Notes under the pieces: model-generated
What the model was told of the DNA's origin: nothing
Seen by the model: the letters and a program-made list of their open reading frames with translations, nothing else
Database searches by the model: none
Position numbers and translations under genes: made by a program
Shown: one piece after another, positions 9,196-17,870 of the stretch
How the letters are laid out: every line of letters starts with the position of its first letter
Numbering within the stretch: the stretch's first letter is position 1
NCBI RefSeq assembly: GCF_000298315.2
Contig: NZ_AEYE02000011.1
Coordinates: 62,001 to 126,000 of the forward strand
DNA length: 64,000 bases
DNA from: Rhizobium grahamii CCGE 502
Lineage (GTDB): Bacteria > Pseudomonadota > Alphaproteobacteria > Rhizobiales > Rhizobiaceae
Reading direction: 5' to 3'

Positions 9196-11757
9196 ATGCA
9201 TCGTTTTTCCCGCCTGAAGGCCGTTCTGATCCTGGTTCTGGTAGTGGTGGCCGCGGTAATCGCGGCCCCAAATCTGTTATCGAATGCCCAACGCTCTATG
9301 CTCCCTGCATGGCTGGCCGGCAGCCGGGTTGTACTCGGCCCTGATGTCCAGGGCGGTTCCCATTTGCTTCTCCAGATTGAACGCGCCGATATCGTGAAGG
9401 ACCGGCTGGAACGCACGGTCGCAGATGTTCGCGGCAAGTTGCGTGAAGCCAACATTCGCTACACGGGTCTGACTGGCACTGATCAGGACATCACCGTCAA
9501 GATAACTGACCCCAGCCAAGTGGATGCTGCCGTCAAAGCCTTGAGTGCGCTGACTGCAGCCACGAAGAACGGATGGTTCGGAGGCTCTGTCCAGAATGTA
9601 TCCCTGCAGACGGGCAACGACGGACAACTTTCGTTGCGAATTTCAAACAACAACATCGACGAGGGCACCGTAGCCGCTCAGGCGCAGTCCCTGGCGGTCG
9701 TAGAGCGGCGCATCGCCGGCCTTGGGATAACGGATTTTTCCGTTCGTGCCGATGGTGATGACCGTATCGACGTCAAGGCCCTCGGGTCCATCGACGTGGA
9801 ACGGCTGAAGAATATTCTGAATGAGCCTGCACAGCTTTCGGTTCGGATGATCGATGAAAGCATGTCCGGGCAGCAGGCTCTTGCCGGTCGCTGGCCGGCG
9901 ACAGCGGAGGTGCTCTACTCGCTCGACGATCCGCCCGTTCCTTACCTCGTCGATCGAACGGATTTCGTCACCGGCAAGAATCTGGTGGATGTCCAGGCCG
10001 TCGCCGATGCGCAACCGGATACGGTCGCGATCACCTACAAGCTGGATGCTGAGGGGACCGAGCAGCTCGCGCAGAAGACGCGCCAGAACATTGGCCGGCA
10101 CCTTGCCATACTCTTCGATGATCAGGTCATGGCGGCGCCGCTGATCAATGCACCAATCCTGGATGGCACCGGACGAGTGCCTGTCAGTTTCAGCGAGGAT
10201 GGAGCTCACGATCTTGCGCTGATGTTGCGAAGTGGCGCCCTGCCGGCGACATTGACGACCGTGGAAGAGCGCACGGTCAGCCCCGCCCTCGGCGCGGAAT
10301 CGAAGCGCGCTGGTCTGGTGGCTGGCTTCGTCGCCGCGATCCTTGTTACCGGTTTGATGTTTGCCTTCTATCGCAAGCTGGGCATCATCGCCGGTATTTC
10401 GCTGGTCCTGAACCTCCTCCTGATTCTCGCCGTGTTAAGCGTGATCGGTGCAACGCTGACGCTGCCAGGCCTCGCAGGCATTGTCTTGATCATAGGCATG
10501 GCCGTCGATGCCAACGTGCTCGTCTATGAGCGCATCCGGGAAGAGGCGAAAGCAGGCCATTCCTTCGCGGACGCGATCGATAACGGGTTTTCGCGTGCAT
10601 TCCTGACGATCCTTGACGCCAATGTCACGATCGTCATTGCGGCAGTCATTCTCTACTACCTCGGCAGCGATACCGTTCGCGGTTTTGCGGTGACGCTCGC
10701 GGCGGGGATTCTGACGACTGTCTTTACCACATTCACGTTGACGCGCTGGATCGTCGTCACCTGGCTTCACCGCAAGCATCCGAGGCACCTGCCCAGGGAT
10801 GTGCAGACGGGTATCTTCGATCATGCCAACATCCGCTTCATGGGCATACGGCGCTACACCTTCACCGTTTCAGCAGCGCTTTCGATCTTGGCCATGATCG
10901 GTTTTGCAACGCTTGGCGCAAATCTTGGCGTCGATTTTGCTGGCGGGTCGCTGGTGGAGGTTAAGGCGAAGCGAGGAAATGCCGATCCGGATGATATTCG
11001 CGCCCGTCTCGGTGACCTGAACATTGGGGACATCGAGGCACGCCGCCTATCCGACGCATCGACAGCGCTGGTTCGTATTCAGTCGCAGGGCGGTGGCGAG
11101 AATGCCGAACAGTCGGCGATGACGTTGCTGCGCGATGAGTTGGCGGACGACTACGAAATCCGTCGCGTCGAGGTCGTCGGCCCTGCCGTGTCCGGAGAGC
11201 TGACCAGGGCCGCGACATTCGGCCTCCTTGGTTCGCTTGCGGTCATTTTGTTTTACATCTGGCTCCGCTTCGAATGGCAGTTCGCGGTCGGTGCGATCAT
11301 CGCGACGCTCCACGATATCATCCTGACGCTTGGCCTCTTCGTGTTGACCGGCATGGAATTCAATCTGACAAGCGTTGCGGCCATCCTGACGATCGTTGGC
11401 TATTCGCTCAACGATACGGTCGTGGTCTACGACCGAATGCGCGAGAACCTGAAACGCTATCGCAAGATGCCCATGCCGATCCTGATTGACGCTTCCATCA
11501 ATCAGACCCTGTCGCGCACGGTTCTGACGGCGGCGACCACATTGCTCGCGCTGCTAGCGCTCTGCCTTTTCGGCGGTGAGGTGATCCGCCCCTTCGCGTT
11601 TGTAATGCTGTTCGGCGTTGCCATCGGCACCTTTTCCTCCATTTACATAGCCGCGCCCGTGCTGATCGCGTTCAAGCTCCGCCCGGACGCGATCGATAGC
11701 GACCAACATGAGAAAGTGGCCGAGCCGGGGACAAATCCCGGCAATTCGGCAGTGTGA
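9196..11757 (+). CDS. secDF: SecD-SecF fusion, protein translocase subunit SecDF
   Basis: SecD and SecF are RND-type membrane proteins that use the proton gradient to pull exported proteins through SecYEG. Here both are in one 853-residue chain. The SecD half has the periplasmic P1 domain (starting VVLGPDVQGGSHLLLQIE) and the membrane part with GMAVDANVLVYERIREE. The SecF half has GVDFAGGSLVEV and VGYSLNDTVVVYDRMREN, giving twelve predicted membrane segments. The ATG at 9196 (MHRFSRLKAVL) is preferred to the TTG at 9166. Fusion of secD and secF is common in Rhizobiales. Confidence 0.94.
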   Translation: MHRFSRLKAVLILVLVVVAAVIAAPNLLSNAQRSMLPAWLAGSRVVLGPDVQGGSHLLLQIERADIVKDRLERTVADVRGKLREANIRYTGLTGTDQDITVKITDPSQVDAAVKALSALTAATKNGWFGGSVQNVSLQTGNDGQLSLRISNNNIDEGTVAAQAQSLAVVERRIAGLGITDFSVRADGDDRIDVKALGSIDVERLKNILNEPAQLSVRMIDESMSGQQALAGRWPATAEVLYSLDDPPVPYLVDRTDFVTGKNLVDVQAVADAQPDTVAITYKLDAEGTEQLAQKTRQNIGRHLAILFDDQVMAAPLINAPILDGTGRVPVSFSEDGAHDLALMLRSGALPATLTTVEERTVSPALGAESKRAGLVAGFVAAILVTGLMFAFYRKLGIIAGISLVLNLLLILAVLSVIGATLTLPGLAGIVLIIGMAVDANVLVYERIREEAKAGHSFADAIDNGFSRAFLTILDANVTIVIAAVILYYLGSDTVRGFAVTLAAGILTTVFTTFTLTRWIVVTWLHRKHPRHLPRDVQTGIFDHANIRFMGIRRYTFTVSAALSILAMIGFATLGANLGVDFAGGSLVEVKAKRGNADPDDIRARLGDLNIGDIEARRLSDASTALVRIQSQGGGENAEQSAMTLLRDELADDYEIRRVEVVGPAVSGELTRAATFGLLGSLAVILFYIWLRFEWQFAVGAIIATLHDIILTLGLFVLTGMEFNLTSVAAILTIVGYSLNDTVVVYDRMRENLKRYRKMPMPILIDASINQTLSRTVLTAATTLLALLALCLFGGEVIRPFAFVMLFGVAIGTFSSIYIAAPVLIAFKLRPDAIDSDQHEKVAEPGTNPGNSAV

Positions 11758-11761
11758 GAAT

Positions 11762-12148
11762 ATGGCAAGAGGCATAGAAATCCGCGAGGCGCATTTTCCA
11801 GGACGTGCGCCCATCGATACTTACGGCAATGGCGGCTTCCGTTTCGCCGATATGTCCCACCGCGGGTCCATCCTGTGCCTGCCATCCGGCATTTATGGCT
11901 GGGACATGAATGTGTCGAAGCCACTGTCGATCGAGAATTTTCAAAAGGTGATCGACGAGGCTGCCGAGATCGAGGTCCTGCTGATCGGCACCGGAGATGA
12001 TATGCGCCCGATTCCGGCCGATCTGAAGGCGGCCTTGAAGGCCGCGGGTATTTCATCGGATCCCATGAATACCGGTGCTGCAGTTCGGACCTTCAACATC
12101 ATGCTGATGGAATCCCGCGCGGTTGCCGCGGCATTGATAGCGGTCTGA
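11762..12148 (+). CDS. Mth938-like domain protein (NDUFAF3-related)
   Basis: The 128-residue protein has the DUF498/Mth938 fold signature: IDTYGNGGFRFADMSHRGS, then EVLLIGTGDDMRPIPADL and NTGAAVRTFNIMLMESRAVAAALI. Mitochondrial NDUFAF3, a complex I assembly factor, belongs to this family. The ATG at 11762 lies 4 bp after the secDF stop, and the next gene starts 2 bp after its stop, so it is in the yajC-secDF operon. A role in membrane protein or complex I assembly is inferred from context and homology. Confidence 0.85.
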   Translation: MARGIEIREAHFPGRAPIDTYGNGGFRFADMSHRGSILCLPSGIYGWDMNVSKPLSIENFQKVIDEAAEIEVLLIGTGDDMRPIPADLKAALKAAGISSDPMNTGAAVRTFNIMLMESRAVAAALIAV

Positions 12149-12150
12149 CA

Positions 12151-13002
12151 ATGGCCGATCAGTCTTTGACGAACCAGGATATTTGCCTGGCGACGCTCCG
12201 CGACAATGACCGCGACCGCTACCTTGCCTGCCTGCTGTCGCCGCAGGAGAAGCGCGGCGATCTGGCAGCGCTCTACGCCTTCAATGCCGAGCTTGCGCGT
12301 ATTCGCGATCTGGTTCACGAGCCGCTTCCCGGTGAAGTGCGCATGCAGTACTGGCGAGACCTATTGGAAGGCAACGCCCACGGCTCCACCCAGGCAAATC
12401 CGATTGCCTCAGCCCTATTGACTGCCGTGGACGCCCACCGCCTGCCGAAACAGACGCTCGTGAACATGGTCGATGCGCGTGTCTTCGATCTCTACGACGA
12501 TCCGATGGAGACGCGCGTTTCGCTCGAGGGATATGCCGGCGAAACGGCATCCGCTCTCGTTCAACTGGCTAGTCTGGTACTTGCGCCCACCGAGGCGGCG
12601 GCTTCCGCAGAAGCCGCTGGCCACGCAGGCGTTGCCCAAGCAATCGCCGGTCTTCTGCTTCTGATGCCGTTGCATCGCCACCGCGGGCAACTCTACATTC
12701 CGCTTGAAATCCTGTCAGCGACCGGGCTTGACCGCGAAACATTTCTCGCCGGTGAAGATAGGGCCCGGATCTCCGCAGCGATCGAAGCCTTTGCGGGGCT
12801 TGGCCGCGACCATCTCGCGAAGGCGAGAAGCGTCGCAATAGCTCCAAACGTGTTTCCGGCCTTCCTGCCAGCTGCTCTGGCGGAGCCGGTTCTCGTCAGC
12901 GCTCAGAAGGCCGGCGCAGGACTGTTCGAAAGTCAGCTTCAACGGTCGCAGTTGCGGCGCCAGACACGCATGCTGCTTGCGATGATGCGCAAGAAAATCT
13001 GA
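12151..13002 (+). CDS. Squalene/phytoene synthase family protein, NDUFAF6-like
   Basis: The 283-residue protein has the trans-isoprenyl synthase fold, but the aspartate-rich motifs needed for prenyl diphosphate binding are eroded (IRDLVHE where DELVD is expected). The segment VAQAIAGLLLLMPLHRHRG followed by LYIPLEIL resembles mitochondrial NDUFAF6 rather than a catalytic carotenoid or squalene synthase. It follows the NDUFAF3-like gene after 2 bp. A complex I assembly role is the favoured inference; an enzymatic terpenoid role is less likely because no other terpenoid genes are nearby. Confidence 0.8.
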   Translation: MADQSLTNQDICLATLRDNDRDRYLACLLSPQEKRGDLAALYAFNAELARIRDLVHEPLPGEVRMQYWRDLLEGNAHGSTQANPIASALLTAVDAHRLPKQTLVNMVDARVFDLYDDPMETRVSLEGYAGETASALVQLASLVLAPTEAAASAEAAGHAGVAQAIAGLLLLMPLHRHRGQLYIPLEILSATGLDRETFLAGEDRARISAAIEAFAGLGRDHLAKARSVAIAPNVFPAFLPAALAEPVLVSAQKAGAGLFESQLQRSQLRRQTRMLLAMMRKKI

Positions 13003-13071
13003 TCCTGTTTAAACTCGCGCAAGGCTCGTGCGTTATAACGACGCCGTTGCCGTTTTTGATCGGAGAGGGAT

Positions 13072-13539
13072 GTGAGCATAATCGTCTGGGGCGTTATTTT
13101 CGCGATCGTCATCTTCATCGCCTTCATCTCGACGCGGATGGCTGCGCAGAACAAGGAAGACGGTCTCCACGATACCGGGCTAGCCATCATCGAGTTCAAC
13201 CGCGCTTTCCCGAATGAAGCAATCCGCCAACTGCAGGCGACTGCCAACGGGCAGGCAGTGTTCGTGCGCCTGCATGACAACAAGGCCGGCTACATGCGCA
13301 ACATGCAGAGACACTATTCGTGCCACGTCATCGAACCGGGCAGGGTGCGGGTTCTGAGCTCGGAAACGGGCAGAGGTCTCAGCATCGAGTTCCTTGACGC
13401 GCCGCATCAGAGCGGCACGTTCGAATTCGCGTCCGCCAGGGAAGCGTCGGAGGTCTCTCTCTGGCTCCTTGGCAACTATGTGGCAGAGCCGGACAAGGCC
13501 CTGCCGCCCCACAATTCCACAATCGCAAACCGCCATTAA
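13072..13539 (+). CDS. Membrane-anchored conserved hypothetical protein
   Basis: A 155-residue protein with one N-terminal membrane helix (about residues 2-20, IIVWGVIFAIVIFIAFI) and a soluble C-terminal domain with no motif I recognise (VFVRLHDNKAGYMRN, TFEFASAREASEVSLWLL). The GTG start at 13072 has GGAGAGGG just upstream. It may be read through from the secDF operon, 69 bp upstream. The function is unknown. Confidence 0.7.
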   Translation: MSIIVWGVIFAIVIFIAFISTRMAAQNKEDGLHDTGLAIIEFNRAFPNEAIRQLQATANGQAVFVRLHDNKAGYMRNMQRHYSCHVIEPGRVRVLSSETGRGLSIEFLDAPHQSGTFEFASAREASEVSLWLLGNYVAEPDKALPPHNSTIANRH

Positions 13540-13697
13540 GGAAGCTTGGGACTGCTATTTCCGTGGCCGATGCGGCACCTCGCGTGAGGCGTTGCTACGG
13601 CCGTTTTGCCGTTGCCTACGGCCTGAAATAGGCGCAAGATTTAGGCCCATCCGGTAAAGTTTGAGTTTGTATTCAAAAGCGCTATGGGAGGTGCGTG

Positions 13698-14357
13698 ATG
13701 CTTGCAATCAATGATACCGCTCCGGATTTCGAAGCCCAGACAACCGAAGGCAAGATCAGTTTTCACGAATGGATGGGTAATTCCTGGGCGGTGCTGTTTT
13801 CGCATCCGAAGGACTTTACGCCCGTATGCACGACCGAGCTCGGCTATATGGCCCGGATCAAACCTGAATTCGACCGGCGCGGCGTGAAGATCATCGGCCT
13901 TTCCGTCGATCCGCTTGAGCGCCATACCAGTTGGATGAAGGATATCGAGGAAACGCAGGGTTATCGTCCCAACTATCCGATGATCGCCGACGTCGATTAC
14001 ACGGTGTCGAAGCGCTACAACATGCTGCCTGCGCTGGTATCCGGTGATCCAACAGAGCGCACGCCGGCCGATAACCAGACCGTACGCAATATTTTCGTCA
14101 TCGGCCCTGACAAGAAGATCAAGCTCGTTATGGTCTATCCCATGACAACCGGTCGCAATTTTGATGAGGTGCTGCGGGTCATCGATTCCTTGCAACTCAC
14201 TGCAAAGCACAAGGTCGCCACGCCGGTGAACTGGAAGAACGGGGAGGACGTGATCATTGCCGGTTCTGTTTCCGACGAGGACGCGAAGAAGCAGTATCCG
14301 CAGGGTTGGCGGGCACCAAAACCCTATATCAGGATCGTGCCGCAGCCGCACGGATAG
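13698..14357 (+). CDS. 1-Cys peroxiredoxin (Prx6 type)
   Basis: It reduces peroxides using one peroxidatic cysteine. The 219-residue protein has the Prx signature DFTPVCTTELG with Cys44; no other cysteine is present, and the long C-terminal extension is typical of Prx6. GGGAGG precedes the ATG at 13698. The next gene, a persulfide dioxygenase-rhodanese, starts 36 bp downstream, so the pair probably handles sulfur and peroxide stress together. Confidence 0.9.
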   Translation: MLAINDTAPDFEAQTTEGKISFHEWMGNSWAVLFSHPKDFTPVCTTELGYMARIKPEFDRRGVKIIGLSVDPLERHTSWMKDIEETQGYRPNYPMIADVDYTVSKRYNMLPALVSGDPTERTPADNQTVRNIFVIGPDKKIKLVMVYPMTTGRNFDEVLRVIDSLQLTAKHKVATPVNWKNGEDVIIAGSVSDEDAKKQYPQGWRAPKPYIRIVPQPHG

Positions 14358-14393
14358 TCGCTCGCAAACCATGTCGCCACGAAGGAGGTGGGG

Positions 14394-15431
14394 ATGATCT
14401 TCCGGCAGCTGTTCGATCCGGTATCGAGCACCTATTCCTATTTGCTGGCAAGTCGGAAGGGGGGCGAGGCACTGATCATCGATCCAGTGCTGGAAAGGGT
14501 CGAGCGCTACCTCCAGCTCATCCACGAGCTTGATCTAAAGCTGGTCAAGGCCGTGGATACCCATCTCCATGCCGACCACATCACCGGTCTTGGCGCGCTG
14601 CGCGACAAGACCCATTGCATCACCGTGATGGGAGAGCAGACGAAGGCTGATGTCGTGTCGATGCGTCTCTCCGATAACGATACGCTGACGATCGAAGGGC
14701 TCTCTCTCGACGTGATCTATACGCCGGGCCATACGGACGATTCCTACAGTTTCGTTCTGCCTGACCGCGTATTCACTGGCGACACGCTGCTGATCCGCGG
14801 TACCGGCAGGACTGATTTCCAGAATGGCGATCCCAAAGCGCAGTACGAGTCTATCTTCGGGCGGCTTCTGAAGCTTCCGGAATCGACCTTGGTTTTCCCG
14901 GCGCACGACTACAAGGGCGATACAGTTTCCACCATCGGCGAGGAGAGGGCTTTCAACCCTCGCCTGCAGGTGAAGTCAGCCGATGAATATGCTGAGCTGA
15001 TGAACAATCTGAAGTTGGCGAACCCGAAGATGATGGATGTCGCTGTCCCAGCCAACATCAGGGTCGGAATGAACCAGGACAACGTCATGCGTCACGGCTG
15101 GGCGCTGACCGCACAACAAGCGCTGGGCGTCGTCGGTCTCGGCGACGTCGCGCTGATTGATCTGCGCGAGAATGCCGAGCGACAGCGAAACGGCACGATT
15201 CCCGGGTCGCTGCATGTCCCGTATCCCTCGCTCGAGGAGAGCATAGGCGCCGGTGGTACGCTGCATGAGCTGGCAACTTCAACCCGCAAAAGGTTGCTCT
15301 TCTACTGTGCGTTTGGTGAACGATCGGCAATGGCCGTGCAGGCCGCGCATGATGCCGGCCTTCCACTGGCCTTCCATATTCAAGGCGGCATCGACGCCTG
15401 GAAGAAGGCGGACGGACCGATGGCGCATTGA
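14394..15431 (+). CDS. Persulfide dioxygenase-rhodanese fusion (ETHE1-like metallo-beta-lactamase plus rhodanese)
   Basis: ETHE1-type enzymes oxidise glutathione persulfide to sulfite, and the rhodanese domain transfers sulfane sulfur. The 345-residue chain has metal-binding motifs THLHADHITG, TPGHTDDS, FTGDTLLIRGTGRTD and PAHDY in the first 250 residues. A C-terminal rhodanese domain (ALIDLRENAERQRNGTIPGS) has its active cysteine in FYCAFGERS. AAGGAGG precedes the ATG at 14394. It is downstream of the 1-Cys peroxiredoxin and 22 bp upstream of a GDCCVxC gene. Confidence 0.9.
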   Translation: MIFRQLFDPVSSTYSYLLASRKGGEALIIDPVLERVERYLQLIHELDLKLVKAVDTHLHADHITGLGALRDKTHCITVMGEQTKADVVSMRLSDNDTLTIEGLSLDVIYTPGHTDDSYSFVLPDRVFTGDTLLIRGTGRTDFQNGDPKAQYESIFGRLLKLPESTLVFPAHDYKGDTVSTIGEERAFNPRLQVKSADEYAELMNNLKLANPKMMDVAVPANIRVGMNQDNVMRHGWALTAQQALGVVGLGDVALIDLRENAERQRNGTIPGSLHVPYPSLEESIGAGGTLHELATSTRKRLLFYCAFGERSAMAVQAAHDAGLPLAFHIQGGIDAWKKADGPMAH

Positions 15432-15453
15432 GGGCTGCGTGAAGAGGGATACG

Positions 15454-15762
15454 ATGGAACAGCGGCGGTCAATTCTGACATGTCCCATCTGGGGCCACCG
15501 GGCGGTGGAGACGATGCCGGTTGACGCTTGCGTCTGTCGTTACGAGTGTCGAAGCTGCGGAACAACGCTCACACCGAAGAAAGGCGATTGCTGCGTCTTT
15601 TGCTCGTATGGATCGGTTCCGTGTCCACCGGTTCAGGTCAGCAGGACCGCTCGGTTATCACGCTGGCTGGAAGATGGCCGCGTAGTGGTATGGTGGGAGA
15701 TCGACGATCTCCCGCATGCGAAAGTCTGCGGCCTCGACGACCGCACGGACAGACTCCGGTGA
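15454..15762 (+). CDS. GDCCVxC domain protein with extended C-terminus
   Basis: A small Cys-rich protein of the GDCCVxC family, whose members are sometimes selenoproteins. The core is LTCPIWGHRAVETMP, CRYECRSCGTTLTPKKGDCC and VFCSYGSVPCPPVQ (residues about 8-61), carrying nine cysteines in CxxC-like pairs. The motif is encoded with two ordinary Cys codons, so this copy is not a selenoprotein. Family members usually end soon after CPPVQ; here the frame runs on about 40 residues and overlaps the convergent methyltransferase gene by 105 bp. The gene follows the persulfide dioxygenase gene by 22 bp, suggesting a sulfur-related role. The exact function is unknown. Confidence 0.75.
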   Translation: MEQRRSILTCPIWGHRAVETMPVDACVCRYECRSCGTTLTPKKGDCCVFCSYGSVPCPPVQVSRTARLSRWLEDGRVVVWWEIDDLPHAKVCGLDDRTDRLR

Positions 15763-16320
15763 CATGCGCATCTCGGTTCGCGGTCCGCGCGGGTTGCCGA
15801 GGACAACTGTTTCCTCCCGCGGCATCGAATGCCAGTTGACGATGCAGAATAACCCGTTTGGGCGCAGAACTGCCCTAACGGAATGTGCAAGGCCAGTTTG
15901 GTCAGGAACGCCGTGGAACGTATTGGCCATCAAGACAAAGTCGACCGGCTCGTCCAGACATTCCGTTAGGGACGCCGCGTCAGCGCAAATCCACTGGCGA
16001 ACGGACGCGCCCCTTCGTTCAACCTCGGTCTTCGCCAGTGAGATCATGTCTGGATCGAGATCGAGCGCCGCAAGCCGTCCGTCGACCAACTCGGCAAGCG
16101 GGGCGGTGAAGTAGCCGTCGCCGCAACAAAGGTCGAGCACGCTCATGCCTGGCTGGACGCCGATCTGTTGAAGCAGTCCCTTGGGATCGGGCCAGAGCGC
16201 GGACCACCAATCCCGATCTGGCATCGATGTACCTTGAAACAATGCCGCCATCAGCAGGCTCTCTTCGATACTGCTACGCTGCGCAGCATCCGCGATTTCG
16301 CAGACGATCGCCGCGGCCAT
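15658..16320 (-). CDS. Class I SAM-dependent methyltransferase
   Basis: The protein of about 220 residues has motif I VLDLCCGDGYFTAPLA, motif II ALDLDPDMIS and a C-terminal LPPYHYAAIF typical of a small-molecule methyltransferase subgroup. The substrate is not evident. Possible starts are a TTG at 16329, the ATG at 16320 and an ATG at 16251; none has a convincing ribosome binding site. It lies 40 bp downstream of trmFO on the same strand and overlaps the GDCCVxC gene tail to tail. Confidence 0.78.
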   Translation of the reverse strand: MAAAIVCEIADAAQRSSIEESLLMAALFQGTSMPDRDWWSALWPDPKGLLQQIGVQPGMSVLDLCCGDGYFTAPLAELVDGRLAALDLDPDMISLAKTEVERRGASVRQWICADAASLTECLDEPVDFVLMANTFHGVPDQTGLAHSVRAVLRPNGLFCIVNWHSMPREETVVLGNPRGPRTEMRMSPESVRAVVEAADFRMREIVDLPPYHYAAIFQPA

Positions 16321-16360
16321 TTTCGGCAATCATGGCTTCGCAAATGCTGCCCAGTCGCGA

Positions 16361-17794
16361 TCACGCACTCTCCGCGAGTTTGACGTCGAGGCCCAACCAG
16401 CTCGCACAATCGCCAAGCGCGCGCCTGGCGATCAGCTGCCGCTTCATGATCGTCTTGTCCTTGCCGCGGAACCGCTTCACGCCTTCGGGTTTGACAATCG
16501 AGCCGGGTTCCAGCTCGGGAAACAGGCCGAAATTGATGTTCATCGGCTGAAACGACCGCTTTCCCGGCTCCTCGTCATTGACGATGTGGCCGCCGGTGAT
16601 ATGGCCGAGCAACGAGCCGAGTGCGGTTGTTGCCGGCGGCAGGGATACGGCTTCTCCTTTGCGCTCGGCTGCGGCGAACCGACCGGCCATCAACCCGACG
16701 CTTGCACTTTCGACATAGCCTTCGCATCCGGTGATCTGACCGGCAAAGCGCAGGCCGGGGCGCGACTTGAGTGTGAGCGACGGGTCGAGCAGTGTCGGCG
16801 AATTGATGTAGGTATTGCGATGGAGGCCGCCAAGCCGGGCAAATTCGGCGTTCTGCAGCCCCGGGATCATCCGAAAGATCTCAGCCTGGGCGCCGTATTT
16901 CAGCTTCGTCTGGAAGCCGACCATGTTGTAGAGCGTACCGAGCGCATTGTCCTGCCGCAACTGGACGACCGCATAGGCCTTGACGGTCGGGTTGTGCGCA
17001 TTGGTCAGGCCCATCGGCTTCATGGGGCCGTGGCGAAGCGTCTCGCGGCCGCGCTCTGCCATCACTTCGATCGGAAGACAGCCGTCGAAGTAGGGCGTTC
17101 CTTCCCATTCCTTGAAACCAACGGTGTCACCAGCGATCAGAGCGTCCACGAAAGCCTTGTACTGCTCTTCGGTCATCGGGCAGTTGATATAGTCCTTGCC
17201 TGTGCCCCCAGGGCCGACTTTGTCGTAGCGCGACTGGTACCAACAGATATCCATATCGATGCTGTCACGATGAACGATCGGCGCGATCGCATCGAAGAAG
17301 GCCAGCGCGTCGGCACCCGTCTCGGACTGGATGGCGCTTGCAAGGGAAGGGGCCGTCAGAGGGCCGGTCGCAACGATTGCAAGATCCCATTCCTTGGGCG
17401 GCAAGCCGGTCACTTCTTCACGGACGACGCTGATCAGAGGGTGCTCGTGAATCGCCTTGGTCACAGCATCGGAAAATCCATCGCGGTCGACGGCCAATGC
17501 GCCGCCGGCCGGGACCTGGTGCTTGTCGGCGCACGCCATGATCAGCGATCCCGCCATGCGCATCTCGGCATGAATGACGCCGACCGCATTGCTGGTCGCG
17601 TCGTCCGAGCGGAAGGAGTTAGAGCAGACGAGCTCGGCCAGACCGTCGGTCTTGTGAGCATCGGTGCTGCGCACGCCGCGCATCTCGTGCAGGATGACAG
17701 GCACGCCGGCACTTGCGATCTGCCAGGCCGCCTCTGAGCCGGCGAGCCCGCCGCCGACCACATGGATGGGAGAATGGGAAGAGGTCTTGTTCAT
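16361..17794 (-). CDS. trmFO: Methylenetetrahydrofolate-tRNA-(uracil-5-)-methyltransferase TrmFO
   Basis: This folate- and FAD-dependent enzyme makes 5-methyluridine at position 54 of tRNA. The 477-residue protein has an N-terminal FAD motif [16 protein letters not shown] and the TrmFO/GidA-like stretches [32 protein letters not shown] and [16 protein letters not shown]. Length and motifs fit the family. It is upstream of a small methyltransferase on the same strand. Confidence 0.95.
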   Translation of the reverse strand: MNKTSSHSPIHVVGGGLAGSEAAWQIASAGVPVILHEMRGVRSTDAHKTDGLAELVCSNSFRSDDATSNAVGVIHAEMRMAGSLIMACADKHQVPAGGALAVDRDGFSDAVTKAIHEHPLISVVREEVTGLPPKEWDLAIVATGPLTAPSLASAIQSETGADALAFFDAIAPIVHRDSIDMDICWYQSRYDKVGPGGTGKDYINCPMTEEQYKAFVDALIAGDTVGFKEWEGTPYFDGCLPIEVMAERGRETLRHGPMKPMGLTNAHNPTVKAYAVVQLRQDNALGTLYNMVGFQTKLKYGAQAEIFRMIPGLQNAEFARLGGLHRNTYINSPTLLDPSLTLKSRPGLRFAGQITGCEGYVESASVGLMAGRFAAAERKGEAVSLPPATTALGSLLGHITGGHIVNDEEPGKRSFQPMNINFGLFPELEPGSIVKPEGVKRFRGKDKTIMKRQLIARRALGDCASWLGLDVKLAESA

Positions 17795-17870
17795 GCGCGG
17801 CTGATTACCACGCTGGGCCGGCGCAGGAAACCGAAGAATTGGCGAGGGCTCGATGCCCGCGCCGATGCCC

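Noticed and set aside
12151-13002. Phytoene or squalene synthase
   Set aside because: The aspartate-rich motifs are degraded, no carotenoid or hopanoid genes are adjacent, and the C-terminal half resembles NDUFAF6.
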